Part shown: positions 31,259 through 39,331 of the stretch, in pieces
Layout of the letters: every line of letters begins with the position of its first letter
How positions within the stretch are numbered: the first letter of the stretch is position 1
Translations under genes and position numbers: made by a program
Notes under the pieces: model-generated
What the model was told of the DNA's origin: nothing
The model's database searches: none
What the model saw: only the letters and a program-made list of their open reading frames with translations
From: Saccharopolyspora soli
GTDB taxonomy: Bacteria > Actinomycetota > Actinomycetes > Mycobacteriales > Pseudonocardiaceae
DNA length: 64,000 nucleotides
Direction: 5' to 3'
Assembly (NCBI RefSeq): GCF_022678645.1
Contig: NZ_JALBWV010000022.1
Coordinates: 62,001-126,000 of the forward strand

Positions 31259-34072
31259 GTGATCGCTCGAAAAGTCCGCGGCTGGTTGAGCGCGTGCTGC
31301 GTGGCGTTGTTGTCCATCGGCTTGCTAGCGGCCTTACCAGTGCACCGGGCGGAGGCCATGCCGTCCGGGTTCGTGCTCCGCAATCAACCCAGCGGGCAGG
31401 CGGCCTTCGACCTGACCGACTTCGCCTACCTTCCCGACGACAGCGTGCTGAGCACCGGCAAGAAGGGCACCGTGGCGTGGGTTTCCGCCGATGGCCGGAC
31501 CCGCACCATCGCCAGCCTGCCCGTCGACCCCACCCAGGACCTCGGGCTGACCGGCATCGCGGTGGCCCCGGACTACGAAACCTCGCGGCACGTCTACCTG
31601 ATCCGCTCATTACCCCAGGGCACCGGCGACCACCTGCTGCGACTCGCGCGCTGGACGGTCACCGGTGCCCCGGAACCCACCGGCCTCACCGGTGAACAGG
31701 TGCTCTTCGAATTCCGCAGTCCCTACGCGGTGCACGGCATGACCGGGATCGTCGCGGCCGATGACGGAACGCTGTGGGTTTCCGTCGGCGACCTCTCCGA
31801 TTTCACCCGCACCGACCGGAATGCCCTGCAGGCCATGAACCTCGACGCACCCAACGGCAAGATCCTGCACGTCACCGCTGATGGCCGGGGCGTGGCCAGC
31901 AACCCGCACTACCAAGCGGCCAACCCGTCGTCGTGGCGCAGCCGGGTGTACGCCAGCGGTTTCCGCAGCCCGTTCCGGCTCTCGCTGGACCCCAGCACCG
32001 GCACCCCGATCGTCGGCGACGTCGGCTACAACACCTGGGAGGAGCTGGACCTCGTCCGGCCCGGCCAGAACTACAAATGGCCCTGCTGGGAAGGAAACCA
32101 CCCGACCCCCGGCTACGCCGAACTGCCCGAGTGCGCCTCGGTGGTGAACACGCCACCGCTGTGGGAATACCACCACGGCGGCGGCGTCGACCAGGGCAAC
32201 AGCGTCACCGGCGGCATCGTCTACCAGGGCGAGAGCTACCCGCAGGCGTACCGGGGCGCGTACTTCTTCGGCGACTACACCACGAAGAAGCTGTGGACGC
32301 TGCGCTACGACGCGCAGGGGAAGCTGGCGCGGGCACCGGAAAGTCCGCCGTTCGGCAGCGACATCGGCGGCCCGGTGAAGTTCGCCGCCGCACCCAACGG
32401 CGACATCGTGCTGGCCGACATCTACTCCGGCGCGCTGCGGCGGCTGAGCTATCCGCAGGGCAACTCCGCTCCGGTGGCCCAAGCCGAGATCACCACCGAT
32501 CCGACGACCCGCACGGTCACCTTCGACGGCTCCGGATCGCAGGACTTCGACGGCGATCCGCTGACCTACCGCTGGGAATTCGGCGACGGCGCGACCGGAA
32601 CCGGCGCGCGCACCAGCCACACCTACCCGCCCGGCGATCGCTTCACGGCACGGCTGACCGTCTCCGATCCGCTGGGTGCGTCGGGCAGCGTTGACGTGGT
32701 GGTCGCACCGGCGAACAACTCGCCTCGGCTGGAGCTGACGACACCGGGCGAACGCACCTTCGCCGTTGGCGAGCCCGTGGCGCTTTCCGCGCAGGCGACC
32801 GATGTCGAGGACGGCACAACGCCGGTGACCTGGACCAGCTCCGAGGTGCACTGCCCGGAAGAGGCGACCTGCCACCAGCATCCGGGCGTCGGCGGCACCG
32901 GCGGGAGTTTCCAGGTCGCGTTCACCGATCATCCCGATTCGCACATGGAGATCACCGCAACCACGACTGACAGCGCCGGGGTGCGCAGCAGCGAAACCTA
33001 CCTGGCCATGCCGCGCGAGCACCTGCTCACTTTGACCAGCAATGCGCCCGCCGTGCTGCAGATCCCGTCCGAGGGCGGGCGGAGCTCCGCGATGGTCACC
33101 GAAGGGGCCACCCTGGACGTGGTCGCGGCGGCGACCGCCACCGACGGCGTGTCGAGCTTCGCGGGCTGGACCGATGGCGTAACCGATCGATCGCGGGTGC
33201 TGACCATGGGCACCGGTGACCTGACGCTCACCGCCCGCTACACCACCCCGATCGACCAGCGGTACGCGGCCGAACCGCAGCTGCGGGACGTGCTCGGCCA
33301 GCCCGTCGGTCCGGAGATCGCCGAAGGCGGCATCCGCTACCGCGACTACGAACGCGGGCGGCTGTACTGGACCGCGCAAGCCGGCGTGCACTACGTCTTC
33401 GGCGGGAACCTGGCGAAGTACTTGCAACTCGGCGCGCACGGCAAGTTCGGTCCGCCGACCACCGATGAACTGTCCACAGCGGACGGAGTCGGGCGGTACA
33501 ACGACTTCGCCGGGACACCGGAGAGCCTGGCGGCGTCGATCTACTGGAGTCCGGACACCGGTTCGCACGCGGTGTGGGGCGTGATCCGGCAGAACTGGGC
33601 GGCCACCGGCTTCGAGCGGGGTCCGCTCGGCTATCCGACGACCGACGAAGTGACCACACCGGACGGGATCGGGCGCTACAACCACTTCTCGAAGGCTGCC
33701 TCGATCTACTGGACGCCGACTTCGGGTGCGCACGCGATCTGGGGCGCGATCCGGGTGACCTGGTCGCAGTTGGGCTGGGAACTCGGCCCGCTCGGGTACC
33801 CGACGACCGACGAGGTGACCACACCGGACGGCGTCGGGCGCTACAACCACTTCACCAAGGCGGGCTCGATCTACTGGACTCCGCGCACCGGCGCCCACGA
33901 GGTGTACGGGCGCATCCGGGAACGCTGGTCCGCGCTCGGTTGGGAACGCTCGTACCTCGGCTACCCGACCACGGGTGAGTTCGCGGTGTCGGGAGGTCGC
34001 CGCAACGACTTCGAGCACGGCTACATCCAGTGGAACGCCGCCAACGACACAACCGTCGACCGGCGGTACTGA
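31259..34072 (+). CDS. Secreted sugar-dehydrogenase-like protein with PKD and LGFP repeats
   Basis: This is a 937-residue exported protein. A signal peptide (about 1-33) precedes a six-bladed glucose/sorbosone dehydrogenase-like propeller (about 40-400; VSVGDLSD, RVYASGFRSPFRLSLDP). A PKD domain follows (about 405-480, YRWEFGDG), then an Ig-like segment and at least four LGFP repeats at the C-terminus (LGYPTTDEV, IYWTP units). LGFP repeats are thought to attach proteins to the actinobacterial cell wall. The GTG at 31259 has AGGGG nearby. The likely role is a wall-bound, PQQ-type or cofactor-free carbohydrate-binding or oxidising protein. Confidence 0.85.
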   Translation: MIARKVRGWLSACCVALLSIGLLAALPVHRAEAMPSGFVLRNQPSGQAAFDLTDFAYLPDDSVLSTGKKGTVAWVSADGRTRTIASLPVDPTQDLGLTGIAVAPDYETSRHVYLIRSLPQGTGDHLLRLARWTVTGAPEPTGLTGEQVLFEFRSPYAVHGMTGIVAADDGTLWVSVGDLSDFTRTDRNALQAMNLDAPNGKILHVTADGRGVASNPHYQAANPSSWRSRVYASGFRSPFRLSLDPSTGTPIVGDVGYNTWEELDLVRPGQNYKWPCWEGNHPTPGYAELPECASVVNTPPLWEYHHGGGVDQGNSVTGGIVYQGESYPQAYRGAYFFGDYTTKKLWTLRYDAQGKLARAPESPPFGSDIGGPVKFAAAPNGDIVLADIYSGALRRLSYPQGNSAPVAQAEITTDPTTRTVTFDGSGSQDFDGDPLTYRWEFGDGATGTGARTSHTYPPGDRFTARLTVSDPLGASGSVDVVVAPANNSPRLELTTPGERTFAVGEPVALSAQATDVEDGTTPVTWTSSEVHCPEEATCHQHPGVGGTGGSFQVAFTDHPDSHMEITATTTDSAGVRSSETYLAMPREHLLTLTSNAPAVLQIPSEGGRSSAMVTEGATLDVVAAATATDGVSSFAGWTDGVTDRSRVLTMGTGDLTLTARYTTPIDQRYAAEPQLRDVLGQPVGPEIAEGGIRYRDYERGRLYWTAQAGVHYVFGGNLAKYLQLGAHGKFGPPTTDELSTADGVGRYNDFAGTPESLAASIYWSPDTGSHAVWGVIRQNWAATGFERGPLGYPTTDEVTTPDGIGRYNHFSKAASIYWTPTSGAHAIWGAIRVTWSQLGWELGPLGYPTTDEVTTPDGVGRYNHFTKAGSIYWTPRTGAHEVYGRIRERWSALGWERSYLGYPTTGEFAVSGGRRNDFEHGYIQWNAANDTTVDRRY

Positions 34073-34076
34073 GAAG

Positions 34077-34123
34077 GTCAGGGGCACCCGTAACCGAGTA
34101 ACTGGGTCACGGGTGCCCCTCAC
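34077..34123. repeat. Family A dispersed hairpin between convergent genes
   Basis: AGGGGCACCCGTAACC pairs with GGTCACGGGTGCCCCT with one mismatch. It lies between the LGFP protein and tsaD stops. Confidence 0.7.
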
Positions 34124-34143
34124 CCATCACTTGATCGAGTGGG

Positions 34144-35199
34144 CTACTGGACGACGATGGTGCTGACCGGCAGGCCCGGATTGGCTGGCATGTCCAGGGG
34201 TGACGGCTTGGCGCCCGCGGCGAGCACGTGGGCGCCGAGAGCCGCGATCATCGCGCCGTTGTCGGTGCACAACCGGGGCCTCGGGACTCGCAGGGTGATC
34301 CCGGCCGCCGCGCATCGCTGGGCGGCCAGTTCCGACAGCCGGGAATTCGCCGCCACGCCACCGGAAATCACCAGGGCGTCCACTTCCAGGTCCTGCGCCG
34401 CGCGCACCGCTTTCGCCGTCAGCACGTCGGCCACCGCCTCCTGGAACGACGCGCACACGTCCGCGACCGGGATCTCCCGCCCAGCGCGCTGCTCCGTCTC
34501 GACCCAGCGCGCGACCGCGGTCTTCAGCCCGGAGAAGGAGAAGTCGTGCCTGGCGTCGCGGGGTCCGGTGAGCCCGCGCGGGAACGCGATGGCCTTCGGA
34601 TTGCCGAGCTTGGCCTGCTTGTCGATGGGTGGACCGCCGGGGTAGGGCAGGTCGAGGATGCGGGCGACCTTGTCGTACGCCTCACCCGCGGCGTCGTCGA
34701 TGGTGGAACCGATTTCGGTGATCTGCTCCCCGATGCCCTCCACCAGCAGCAACTGCGTGTGTCCGCCGGAGACGAGCAGCGCCAGGCAGCGCGGCGGCAG
34801 CGGCCCGTGCTCCAGGGTGTCCACCGCGACGTGCCCGCCGAGGTGGTTGACGCCGAAGAGCGGCACGTCCAGCGCCGCCGCGTAAGCCTTGGCCGCCGCG
34901 ACCCCGACCATCAGCGCACCGGCCAGCCCCGGCCCGGCGGTGACCGCGACCGCGTCCACATCGGACAGTTCGAGGCCGGATTCGCGCAACGCGCGGCGCA
35001 TCGTCGGGACCATCGCCGCCAGGTGCGCGCGGCTGGCGATCTCCGGCACCACACCGCCGAAGCGGGCGTGCTCGTCGACGCTGGAAGCCACCGCGTCCGC
35101 CAGCAGCTCGACCGTGCCGTCAGCGGCCAGCCGGACCAGACCGACACCGGTCTCGTCGCAGGAGCTCTCGATGCCGAGCACCACCCGGTCCGCAGTCAT
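34144..35199 (-). CDS. tsaD: tRNA N6-adenosine threonylcarbamoyltransferase TsaD
   Basis: The 351-residue enzyme transfers threonylcarbamoyl to A37 of ANN-decoding tRNAs. The family motifs [10 protein letters not shown], the metal-binding HLGGH and SGGHTQL are visible. The ATG at 35199 overlaps the rimI stop (ATGA), and the order tsaB-rimI-tsaD is one operon. The open frame extends upstream across rimI but is not used. TsaE is missing from its usual place before tsaB. Confidence 0.97.
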   Translation of the reverse strand: MTADRVVLGIESSCDETGVGLVRLAADGTVELLADAVASSVDEHARFGGVVPEIASRAHLAAMVPTMRRALRESGLELSDVDAVAVTAGPGLAGALMVGVAAAKAYAAALDVPLFGVNHLGGHVAVDTLEHGPLPPRCLALLVSGGHTQLLLVEGIGEQITEIGSTIDDAAGEAYDKVARILDLPYPGGPPIDKQAKLGNPKAIAFPRGLTGPRDARHDFSFSGLKTAVARWVETEQRAGREIPVADVCASFQEAVADVLTAKAVRAAQDLEVDALVISGGVAANSRLSELAAQRCAAAGITLRVPRPRLCTDNGAMIAALGAHVLAAGAKPSPLDMPANPGLPVSTIVVQ

Positions 35200-35693
35200 C
35201 CCGCCACCTCCGCGGTTTCGGCCGGGGCGGGCCGCCGCATGGTGTGCGCATCCGCTCCGGACGGCTGGTAATAGCGCTTGCGCAACCCGACGATCTCGAA
35301 GCCGTGCTTCCGGTACATCTCGATCGCGGCTTCGTTGTCGGTGCGCACTTCCAGGAACGTCGTCGCCCGCTGCTCGTCGGCCTTGGCCAGCAGGGCCCGC
35401 AGCAGCACCTTGCCCACGCCGAGCCCCTGGTGCTCCGGGTCGACGCCGATGGTGTGCACCTCGGCCTCGGCGTGCGGCGGACGGCCAGCGACGGCCAACC
35501 CGGCGTAGCCGATCAGCTCTTCGTCGGCATAGGCGCCGACGTAGTAGTGGCCCTGGTCCAGTTCGGCGGCGAACGCGGCCCACGACCACGGGTCGTCGCC
35601 GGGGAAGAGCACCTGCTCCAGCTCGGCGCAGCGCTTCAGGTCGCTGCGGCGCAGCTCCAGCACCCGCAGCGCGGTGGTCGCGCGGTCGGTCAC
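35196..35693 (-). CDS. rimI: Ribosomal-protein-S18-alanine N-acetyltransferase RimI
   Basis: The 165-residue GNAT protein has the acetyl-CoA loop ([15 protein letters not shown]) and a C-terminal [14 protein letters not shown]. The GTG at 35693 overlaps the tsaB stop (GTGA). Its position between tsaB and tsaD supports the RimI call. Confidence 0.92.
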   Translation of the reverse strand: MTDRATTALRVLELRRSDLKRCAELEQVLFPGDDPWSWAAFAAELDQGHYYVGAYADEELIGYAGLAVAGRPPHAEAEVHTIGVDPEHQGLGVGKVLLRALLAKADEQRATTFLEVRTDNEAAIEMYRKHGFEIVGLRKRYYQPSGADAHTMRRPAPAETAEVAG

Positions 35694-36346
35694 TTCCCAC
35701 CCCTGGTCAGTACGGACTTCCGCTTGCCCGGCGCTTCGGCGTCCGGGCGCCGAAGGTAGAGCGGCACCAGCGGCGCGGGCTCGGCGCGCAGCGCCGCTGC
35801 GGCCGCCGCGACCAAGCCGACCGGTGTCGGGTAGCGCGGTTCGACGACGTCGAGGTCCAGCGCTTCGGCCATTTCACCAGCCGCGGCGGTGAACTCCTCG
35901 GTCGGAACTTCCGCCGGGCGCTGGACGTGCGGCCCGTCGATCCGGGTCCGCTCGGCGTCGTAGGCCGCCCAGTAGACCTCCTTGCGGCGCGCATCGGTGG
36001 CGACCAGCAGGGGGCCTTCGGCGGTGGCCTGCGCGGCGATCGCGTCGAGGCTGCACACCGGATGCACGGGATGGCCGCACGCCTGGCCGAGCGCCGCAGC
36101 GGTGGCCATGCCGACGCGCAGGCCGGTGAACGGTCCGGGGCCCGCGCCGACGACGATCGCATCGGCGTCCGCGAGCTGGTGCCCGGCCTCTGTCAGCACG
36201 TCCAGCAGTTGCGGCATCAGGAGTTCGCCGTGCGCACGCGGGTTGATCGTGACTCGCTCGGCGACCACGCGAGGCCGACCGCCGTCCAGGGCGACCAGCC
36301 CCACCGTGACCGCAGGGGTCGAGGTGTCCAGCGCAATGACGAGCAC
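35690..36346 (-). CDS. tsaB: tRNA threonylcarbamoyladenosine biosynthesis protein TsaB
   Basis: The 218-residue ASKHA protein has [16 protein letters not shown] at the N-terminus and the signature [11 protein letters not shown]. It is the inactive paralogue that partners TsaD. GTG start at 36346. It heads the tsaB-rimI-tsaD operon here, since the usual upstream tsaE and alr genes are replaced by allB. Confidence 0.95.
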   Translation of the reverse strand: MLVIALDTSTPAVTVGLVALDGGRPRVVAERVTINPRAHGELLMPQLLDVLTEAGHQLADADAIVVGAGPGPFTGLRVGMATAAALGQACGHPVHPVCSLDAIAAQATAEGPLLVATDARRKEVYWAAYDAERTRIDGPHVQRPAEVPTEEFTAAAGEMAEALDLDVVEPRYPTPVGLVAAAAAALRAEPAPLVPLYLRRPDAEAPGKRKSVLTRGGK

Positions 36347-36445
36347 GGTTACTCAGCGTACGTCAGCCCTGGTCACCAGGGTTACGTGGGGAGTGCCACG
36401 CCGGGTCCGGCGGCGAAGTCCGCCAGCTCAGGACCGGTGCGGCTC

Positions 36446-37813
36446 TCATGATCCCTGGCGGGTGAGCAACTTCCCCTGCGGGCCGGTGGTTTCCCCGTCG
36501 GAGCCGACGATCCGCGCACCGCGCAGCCAGGTTTCGCGCACCACGCCGGACAGCGGACGCCCGTGGTACGGCGAGACCGGGTTCCGGTGGTGCAGCTTGT
36601 CCACGTCCACCACGAACGCATCGTCCGGCGCGAAGACGCAGAAGTCGGCGTCGTGGCCGACCTCGATGGCGCCCTTGCGGCGCAGCCCGGCGAGTTCGGC
36701 GGGTTTGCGCGCCATCCACTGGACGACGTCGGCGATGCTGTGGCCGCGCACCCGCGCCTGCGTCCACACCGCCGACAGGCCCAGCTGGAGGCTGGACACA
36801 CCTCCCCAGGCCACCCCGAAGTCGCCGATGTCGAAGCGCTTGAGCTCGGGAGTGCACGGCGAGTGGTCGCTGACGACGCAGTCGATGATCCCGTCGGCCA
36901 GCCCCAGCCACAGCAGTTCCCGGTTGCGGGCCTCGCGGATCGGCGGGCAGCACTTGAACTGGGTGGCGCCGTCGGGGATTTCCTCGGCGGTGAAGCTCAG
37001 GTAGTGCGGGCAGGTCTCGACGGTGACCCGGACGCCGTCGGCCCGCGCTGAGGCGATCATCGGCAACGCGTCGGACGAGGACAGGTGCAGGATGTGCACC
37101 CGCGCCCCGATCCGCCGGGCCAGCTCGATGACCTGGGCAATCGCGACGTTCTCGGCACCGCGCGGCCGGGAGTCCAGGAAGGCGCCGTAGGTCTCGCCGT
37201 GCGCCGTCGGCGCGTGCTCGATGGCGTCGGAGTCCTCGGCGTGCACGATCATCAGCGCGTCGTAGCGGACCAGCTCGCGCAGTGCCTCGTCCAGTTCGGT
37301 CGGGTTCAGCGGCGGGAACTCGTCGACCCCGGAGTGCAGCAGGAAGCACTTGAAGCCGAACACCCCGGCCTCGTGCAACCCGCGCAGCTCGGCGCGGTTA
37401 CCGTGCACCGCACCACCCCAGAAACCGACGTCGACGTGCGCCTTGTCGCGTGCCGTCTTGCGTTTGACCTCCAGCGCACCGGTGTCGATCGTCGGCGGCA
37501 GGCTGTTCAACGGCATGTCGAGGATGGTCGTGACGCCGCCCGCCGCTGCCGCGCGAGTGGCGGTGTCGAAGCCCTCCCACTCGGTGCGGCCGGGGTCGTT
37601 GACGTGCACGTGGGTGTCGACCAGGCCGGGCAGCAGGACCTCGTCCGCGGCGAGCTCGATGGTGCGGGCGGCGTCGAGTTGGGCGTCCAGCGGCTCGACG
37701 GCGGCGATGCGCCCGTCGCGGACGCCGACGCTGCCCGCTGTCTCCCCGTTCGGGCCGATGAGCCGTGGTGCGCGGAACACGACGTCGAACGCGCCGGTGA
37801 CTGGTTCGGGCAA
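36446..37813 (-). CDS. allB: Allantoinase
   Basis: This 455-residue cyclic amidohydrolase opens allantoin to allantoate. The metal-binding motif [17 protein letters not shown] and the carbamylated-Lys region [10 protein letters not shown] fit allantoinase, as do later His and Asp ligands ([24 protein letters not shown]). I start at the TTG at 37813 because GAGGAGG lies 8 nt upstream; frames further up overlap an operator at 37839-37855. The urate-to-allantoin genes lie 15 kb away under a near-identical operator. Confidence 0.93.
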   Translation of the reverse strand: MPEPVTGAFDVVFRAPRLIGPNGETAGSVGVRDGRIAAVEPLDAQLDAARTIELAADEVLLPGLVDTHVHVNDPGRTEWEGFDTATRAAAAGGVTTILDMPLNSLPPTIDTGALEVKRKTARDKAHVDVGFWGGAVHGNRAELRGLHEAGVFGFKCFLLHSGVDEFPPLNPTELDEALRELVRYDALMIVHAEDSDAIEHAPTAHGETYGAFLDSRPRGAENVAIAQVIELARRIGARVHILHLSSSDALPMIASARADGVRVTVETCPHYLSFTAEEIPDGATQFKCCPPIREARNRELLWLGLADGIIDCVVSDHSPCTPELKRFDIGDFGVAWGGVSSLQLGLSAVWTQARVRGHSIADVVQWMARKPAELAGLRRKGAIEVGHDADFCVFAPDDAFVVDVDKLHHRNPVSPYHGRPLSGVVRETWLRGARIVGSDGETTGPQGKLLTRQGS

Positions 37814-37838
37814 CTCGGTTACCTCCTCATCACAGCGA

Positions 37839-37855
37839 TTCAACAAAATGTTGAA
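37839..37855. promoter_or_regulatory. Palindromic operator upstream of allB
   Basis: TTCAACAAAATGTTGAA is a perfect 7-3-7 inverted repeat, 26 nt before the allB TTG. The same sequence with one end mismatch lies upstream of uraD at 52634. A shared repressor is inferred. Confidence 0.72.
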
Positions 37856-37942
37856 CCGTGCGGCCGTTGCAGTCAAGGACCCGTCGGCTCGTGCGCGTTG
37901 ATCTCGCAGCCGGGCAGGGGCACCCGGAGGTCAGCCGACCGA

Positions 37943-38551
37943 TCAGCGCACGGCGTGTTGCTGCTTCGCCCTGGTGAGCGCCATGACGTGCTCCATCAGG
38001 GCGGTCAGCAGCTGCTTGGTGGACTCGCGCTCGCGGGCGTCGCACAGCACGACCGGCACGTAATCGTCGATGTCCAGCGCCCTGCGGACCTCGTTGGTGT
38101 CGTAGATCTGCGTGCCGTGGAAGCAGTTCACGCCGATGATGAACGGGAGCCCGCGCTGTTCGAAGTAATCGATCGCGCCGAAGCAGCTGTCCAGCCGCCG
38201 GGTGTCGGCCAGCACGACGGCCCCCAGCGCTCCGTTGGCCAGTTCGTTCCACATGAACCAGAAACGCTCCTGGCCGGGGGTGCCGAACAAGTACAGGATC
38301 AGGTCGGAACTGATGGTGATGCGGCCGAAGTCGAAGGCGACCGTTGTGGTCGTCTTGCTCTCCGCACCACTGAGGTCATCGACGCCGACACTGGCTTCGG
38401 TGAGCGTCTCCTCGGTGCGCAGCGGCACGATCTCGCTCACCGAGCCGACCAGGGTGGTCTTGCCGACGCCGAACCCACCGGCGACGAGGATCTTTGCCGC
38501 GACCGCGCCGAGCGAGGGACGGCCGAGTTGTTCAGAGCTTACGGATTCCAT
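37943..38551 (-). CDS. cvnD: Conservon GTPase CvnD
   Basis: The 202-residue protein is a small Ras-like ATP/GTP-binding protein with P-loop GGFGVGKTT and the LFGTPGQERF switch. It overlaps cvnC by 20 nt and is the last gene of the cvnABCD operon. Conservon proteins form a membrane complex likened to eukaryotic G-protein signalling. Confidence 0.93.
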   Translation of the reverse strand: MESVSSEQLGRPSLGAVAAKILVAGGFGVGKTTLVGSVSEIVPLRTEETLTEASVGVDDLSGAESKTTTTVAFDFGRITISSDLILYLFGTPGQERFWFMWNELANGALGAVVLADTRRLDSCFGAIDYFEQRGLPFIIGVNCFHGTQIYDTNEVRRALDIDDYVPVVLCDARERESTKQLLTALMEHVMALTRAKQQHAVR

Positions 38552-38915
38552 CCAGCACCTTCTGCATCATGTCGAGATTCGGCCCCTCCGTCGCGGACGA
38601 ATCCGGCCCGAACATCACGTACTCCCGCTCGATCAAGTCGCTGATCAGAATCTTCACCACACCCAACGGCAGGTCGGCGCGGGCAGCCACCTCGGCCACC
38701 GACACCGGATACGCGCACGCCTCAAGCACCCACTGGTAGTTAGGTGACAGCGCGCGTGCGCTGGGGGGCAGCGGCTGCCGCGCCACGACGAGCGTGATCA
38801 GGCTCAGCGAGTAGGTCGTGGCCCGCGTCCGACCGCGCGTGAGGGCGTACGGACGCACCACCGGCCCCGCGTCCTCGTCGAACCATCCCTGGGAGCTGCC
38901 TGGCATGGCGGTCAC
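38532..38915 (-). CDS. cvnC: Conservon DUF742 protein CvnC
   Basis: This 127-residue DUF742 protein has a winged-helix-like core (RPYALTRGRTR, then LSPNYQWVLEAC and SVAEVAARADLPLGVVKIL). The GTG at 38915 overlaps the cvnB stop by 4 nt. Confidence 0.92.
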   Translation of the reverse strand: MTAMPGSSQGWFDEDAGPVVRPYALTRGRTRATTYSLSLITLVVARQPLPPSARALSPNYQWVLEACAYPVSVAEVAARADLPLGVVKILISDLIEREYVMFGPDSSATEGPNLDMMQKVLDGIRKL

Positions 38916-39331
38916 GTATCGACCGTCGAACCAGCGGGCTGGCGCGGCGCCGAGGTCAGGTAGTCGCCCACCCTGGAGATCATGCGGTTGGCCTCGAAGG
39001 CGATCATGCCCAAGTCGGCGTCCTCCGCGGCCAGCAGGGCCAGGCAGGTGCCCTCGCTCGCCGCAGTCACCATGAGGAAGGAATTGGCCATCTCCACGAC
39101 GGTCTGGTACACCTCGCCGCCGTTGAAGTGCGCTGCGGCGCCCTTGGCCAAGCTCTGGAATCCCGATGCAACCGCGGAAAGGTGCTCGGCGTCCCCCTGG
39201 GGCAGTGACGGCGTCTTACCCAGCAGCAGCCCGTCGGAGGACAGCAGTACGACCCGGTCCACCCCGGCCAATCGTTGGACCAAGTCCTTGAGCAACCAGT
39301 CGGCTTCCTTGCTGTACACCCTGAGTGTCAT
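38912..39331 (-). CDS. cvnB: Conservon roadblock/LC7 protein CvnB
   Basis: This 139-residue roadblock/LC7 protein has the core VVLLSSDGLLLGKT and a central small-residue strand (LMVTAASEGTCLALLA). Such proteins serve as co-regulators of the CvnD GTPase. It overlaps cvnA and cvnC by 4 nt each. Confidence 0.93.
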   Translation of the reverse strand: MTLRVYSKEADWLLKDLVQRLAGVDRVVLLSSDGLLLGKTPSLPQGDAEHLSAVASGFQSLAKGAAAHFNGGEVYQTVVEMANSFLMVTAASEGTCLALLAAEDADLGMIAFEANRMISRVGDYLTSAPRQPAGSTVDT

